Assembly (NCBI GenBank): GCA_963740395.1
Contig: CAVUEP010000092.1
Location: forward strand, 1 to 64,000
From: CADEEN01 sp963740395
Lineage (GTDB): Bacteria; Pseudomonadota; Gammaproteobacteria; Burkholderiales; Burkholderiaceae_C
Reading direction: 5' to 3'
Length of the DNA stretch: 64,000 nt
Shown: positions 62,947-64,000 of the stretch, piece after piece
How positions within the stretch are numbered: the stretch's first letter is position 1
Layout: every line of letters starts with the position of its first letter
The notes under the pieces: model-generated
What the model was told of the DNA's origin: nothing
Seen by the model: the letters and a program-made list of their open reading frames with translations, nothing else
Databases searched by the model: none
Made by a program: the position numbers and the translations under genes

Positions 62947-63021
62947 GCGGGGTTAGCGCGAAGGGAGCGAGGGGACGGCGGGGTAGCTAGTTTGGAAAGA
63001 CTCCTCTTGTGGTGGCCAATG

Positions 63022-63055
63022 AAAAAAAGCCCCTGCAGGAAAACCTACTGGGGCT
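63022..63055 (-). terminator. Minus-strand rho-independent terminator (second)
   Basis: AGCCCC and GGGGCT pair around an inner AGG/CCT stem with loop AAAA, and the minus-strand 3' side runs into seven T (63022-63028). It could end transcripts from the CIA30 gene (stop at 63227) or a small RNA in the 170 bases between. Confidence 0.75.
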
Positions 63056-63226
63056 GCAATTGGGGGATTGTTCGGCTGGCGCACTGACTCCACTGCGCCC
63101 CAGACCCCGAGCGAGGTCGCCGCTGTGCCGTCAGGGAGAACAAGAGAAGCGGCCAACGGCTAGTTCAAGACTGCCTGTCTTCCGGGGAGACGTCAGGCGT
63201 CCGGCAGCGCCCCGTCGAGCACTGGC

Positions 63227-63805
63227 TCAAGCCAGGCTGATCCGCCGGATGTCGAGGGCGAAGGGCCCCGCCTGGCGTTCGGCGATCATCAACCCGACCT
63301 GTCGAATGCGTGCGGGGTCGAGCGCCGGTGCCCCGAGAACCTCGCGGCCTCGGAAAGTGGCACGGAAGGCTGCAAGCGGCAGGGGCAGCGTTTGCCAGGT
63401 GCTTCCTGTGGGTGTGAAGCCGGTCTGGTAGTTCAGGCTGTCGAAGCCGTCGTCGGTGAGCAGGCTGAGCTTGAACTGCTTGCCCCTTCCGCGTACCTCG
63501 ATCACGCAGGCCGCGGCGCCTGGTTTGCCTCGTGCACCTGGGCTGGATCGCACGGACGCGAACCCGCCGTTCCTTTCCAGCGAGACCTCGCCCTCGAAGA
63601 TGGCATGGCCTTGCGGGTCGTGTCGCAGCCTGCTGCGCGAAATGCCACCCATCACGCGGTCGTCGATCGCGGCCCAGTCGGTCACGGCGGCCGGATCGCG
63701 GAAGTCGAAGAGCTGCAAAGGATCGTCGGGCTGGATCACTTGGTGGTCATTGTCGGGCCGTGGCTGGCGGCGGCGTTGGCCGGCACTGGCAAGATCGATG
63801 CACAT
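63227..63805 (-). CDS. CIA30-family protein
   Basis: Up to 192 residues with the CIA30 (complex I intermediate-associated protein 30/NDUFAF1) galactose-binding-like fold: LFDFRDPAAVTDWAAIDDRVMGGISRSRL, then GHAIFEGEVSLERNGGFASVRS and FKLSLLTDDGFDSLNYQTGFTP. The VMGGISRS motif is diagnostic. The start may be ATG 63805 or GTG 63742. In bacteria the role is unclear. Confidence 0.88.
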   Translation of the reverse strand: MCIDLASAGQRRRQPRPDNDHQVIQPDDPLQLFDFRDPAAVTDWAAIDDRVMGGISRSRLRHDPQGHAIFEGEVSLERNGGFASVRSSPGARGKPGAAACVIEVRGRGKQFKLSLLTDDGFDSLNYQTGFTPTGSTWQTLPLPLAAFRATFRGREVLGAPALDPARIRQVGLMIAERQAGPFALDIRRISLA

Positions 63806-64000
63806 GCCGGCCTGCAGGTTCCTGTGAAGTCACGCACGAGACATTTGTAGCCGAGTTCAAGCGAACGCTGCTTAGGACAGAAGAGGGTTGGACAGTGCGG
63901 CAATCAAAGTGCGTGGTTGAGTGGGTACCGCAGTTCAATTGGTATTGGTCATCGTCGCTGTGCAGCGCAGCGCCGCCGGTAGACAACCTTGCTACCGTGC
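63806..64000. other. Window end, no gene recognised
   Basis: The last 195 bases show no convincing coding or RNA feature; a gene may begin beyond the window. Confidence 0.4.

Larger units (their letters stand above)
62451..63226. other. Gene-poor stretch with two minus-strand terminators
   Basis: 776 bases without a supported gene. Open frames here lack ribosome sites and family resemblance. The only structures seen are the two terminator hairpins at 62924-62946 and 63022-63055. Confidence 0.5.

Overview
The window reads as a high-G+C betaproteobacterial contig, most like the Burkholderiales (Rubrivivax/Leptothrix/Methylibium-type gene families). This placement is inferred from gene content and codon use, not from a marker gene. 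No rRNA, intact tRNA, CRISPR array or prophage is visible. The first ~3.4 kb is clearly less G+C-rich. It carries a denitrification/NO module: copper nitrite reductase nirK, a strong terminator, nnrS, and the N-terminal part of a haem-binding HAMP sensor. That sensor stops abruptly inside a leuS fragment (3412-4288), which stops abruptly inside a glgB gene on the other strand. These two joins look like chimeric assembly junctions. Many genes are also broken by single-base indels (mlaE, glgC, the GH15 gene, the RND pump, the hybrid kinase, fumC, sdhC and others). The sequence is therefore best read as error-prone draft sequence, and frameshifted genes are annotated here as whole loci.

4.3-20 kb: glycogen and trehalose metabolism (glgB, glgC, GH15 glucoamylase-like, otsB-otsA) with a MscS channel. 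It is interrupted by an Mla/MCE lipid-transport operon (STAS-MlaE permease, ATPase, MCE protein, PqiC-like lipoprotein) and a tandem pair of Crp/Fnr regulators behind a dyad operator. 20-31 kb: mostly single genes (dodecin, TauD-type dioxygenase, DEAD-box helicase, DUF302, rhodanese, OmpR-type regulator, two DUF1127 proteins, GNAT, D-2-hydroxyacid dehydrogenase).

31.7-40 kb: an RND efflux operon (adaptor, pump, outer-membrane channel), a tautomerase and a pair of c-type cytochrome genes. 40-48 kb: a signalling block with a hybrid kinase carrying five tandem PAS domains, a degenerate receiver protein, several small proteins, DUF2917, GNAT and an ECF sigma factor. A 14-22-bp dyad with core GTTTCA-GCTGAAAC recurs five times, only between genes, from 37.8 to 46.4 kb. 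It is the best candidate here for an undescribed regulatory system.

48-54.6 kb: housekeeping and hypothetical genes (EEP-family protein, carboxymuconolactone decarboxylase family, creA, mtfA, MOSC, OsmC, RraA-like). 54.7-60.4 kb: fumC with a tandemly duplicated 5' end, an IS3-family transposase remnant, CBS protein, an sdhC-sdhD-sdhB operon without sdhA, and relics of a tRNA-Asn 3' half with its terminator. This looks like an eroded, tRNA-associated insertion region. 60.4-64 kb: GNAT, DUF4112, Pmp3/YqaE and CIA30-type genes with a largely empty 0.8-kb stretch holding two minus-strand terminators.
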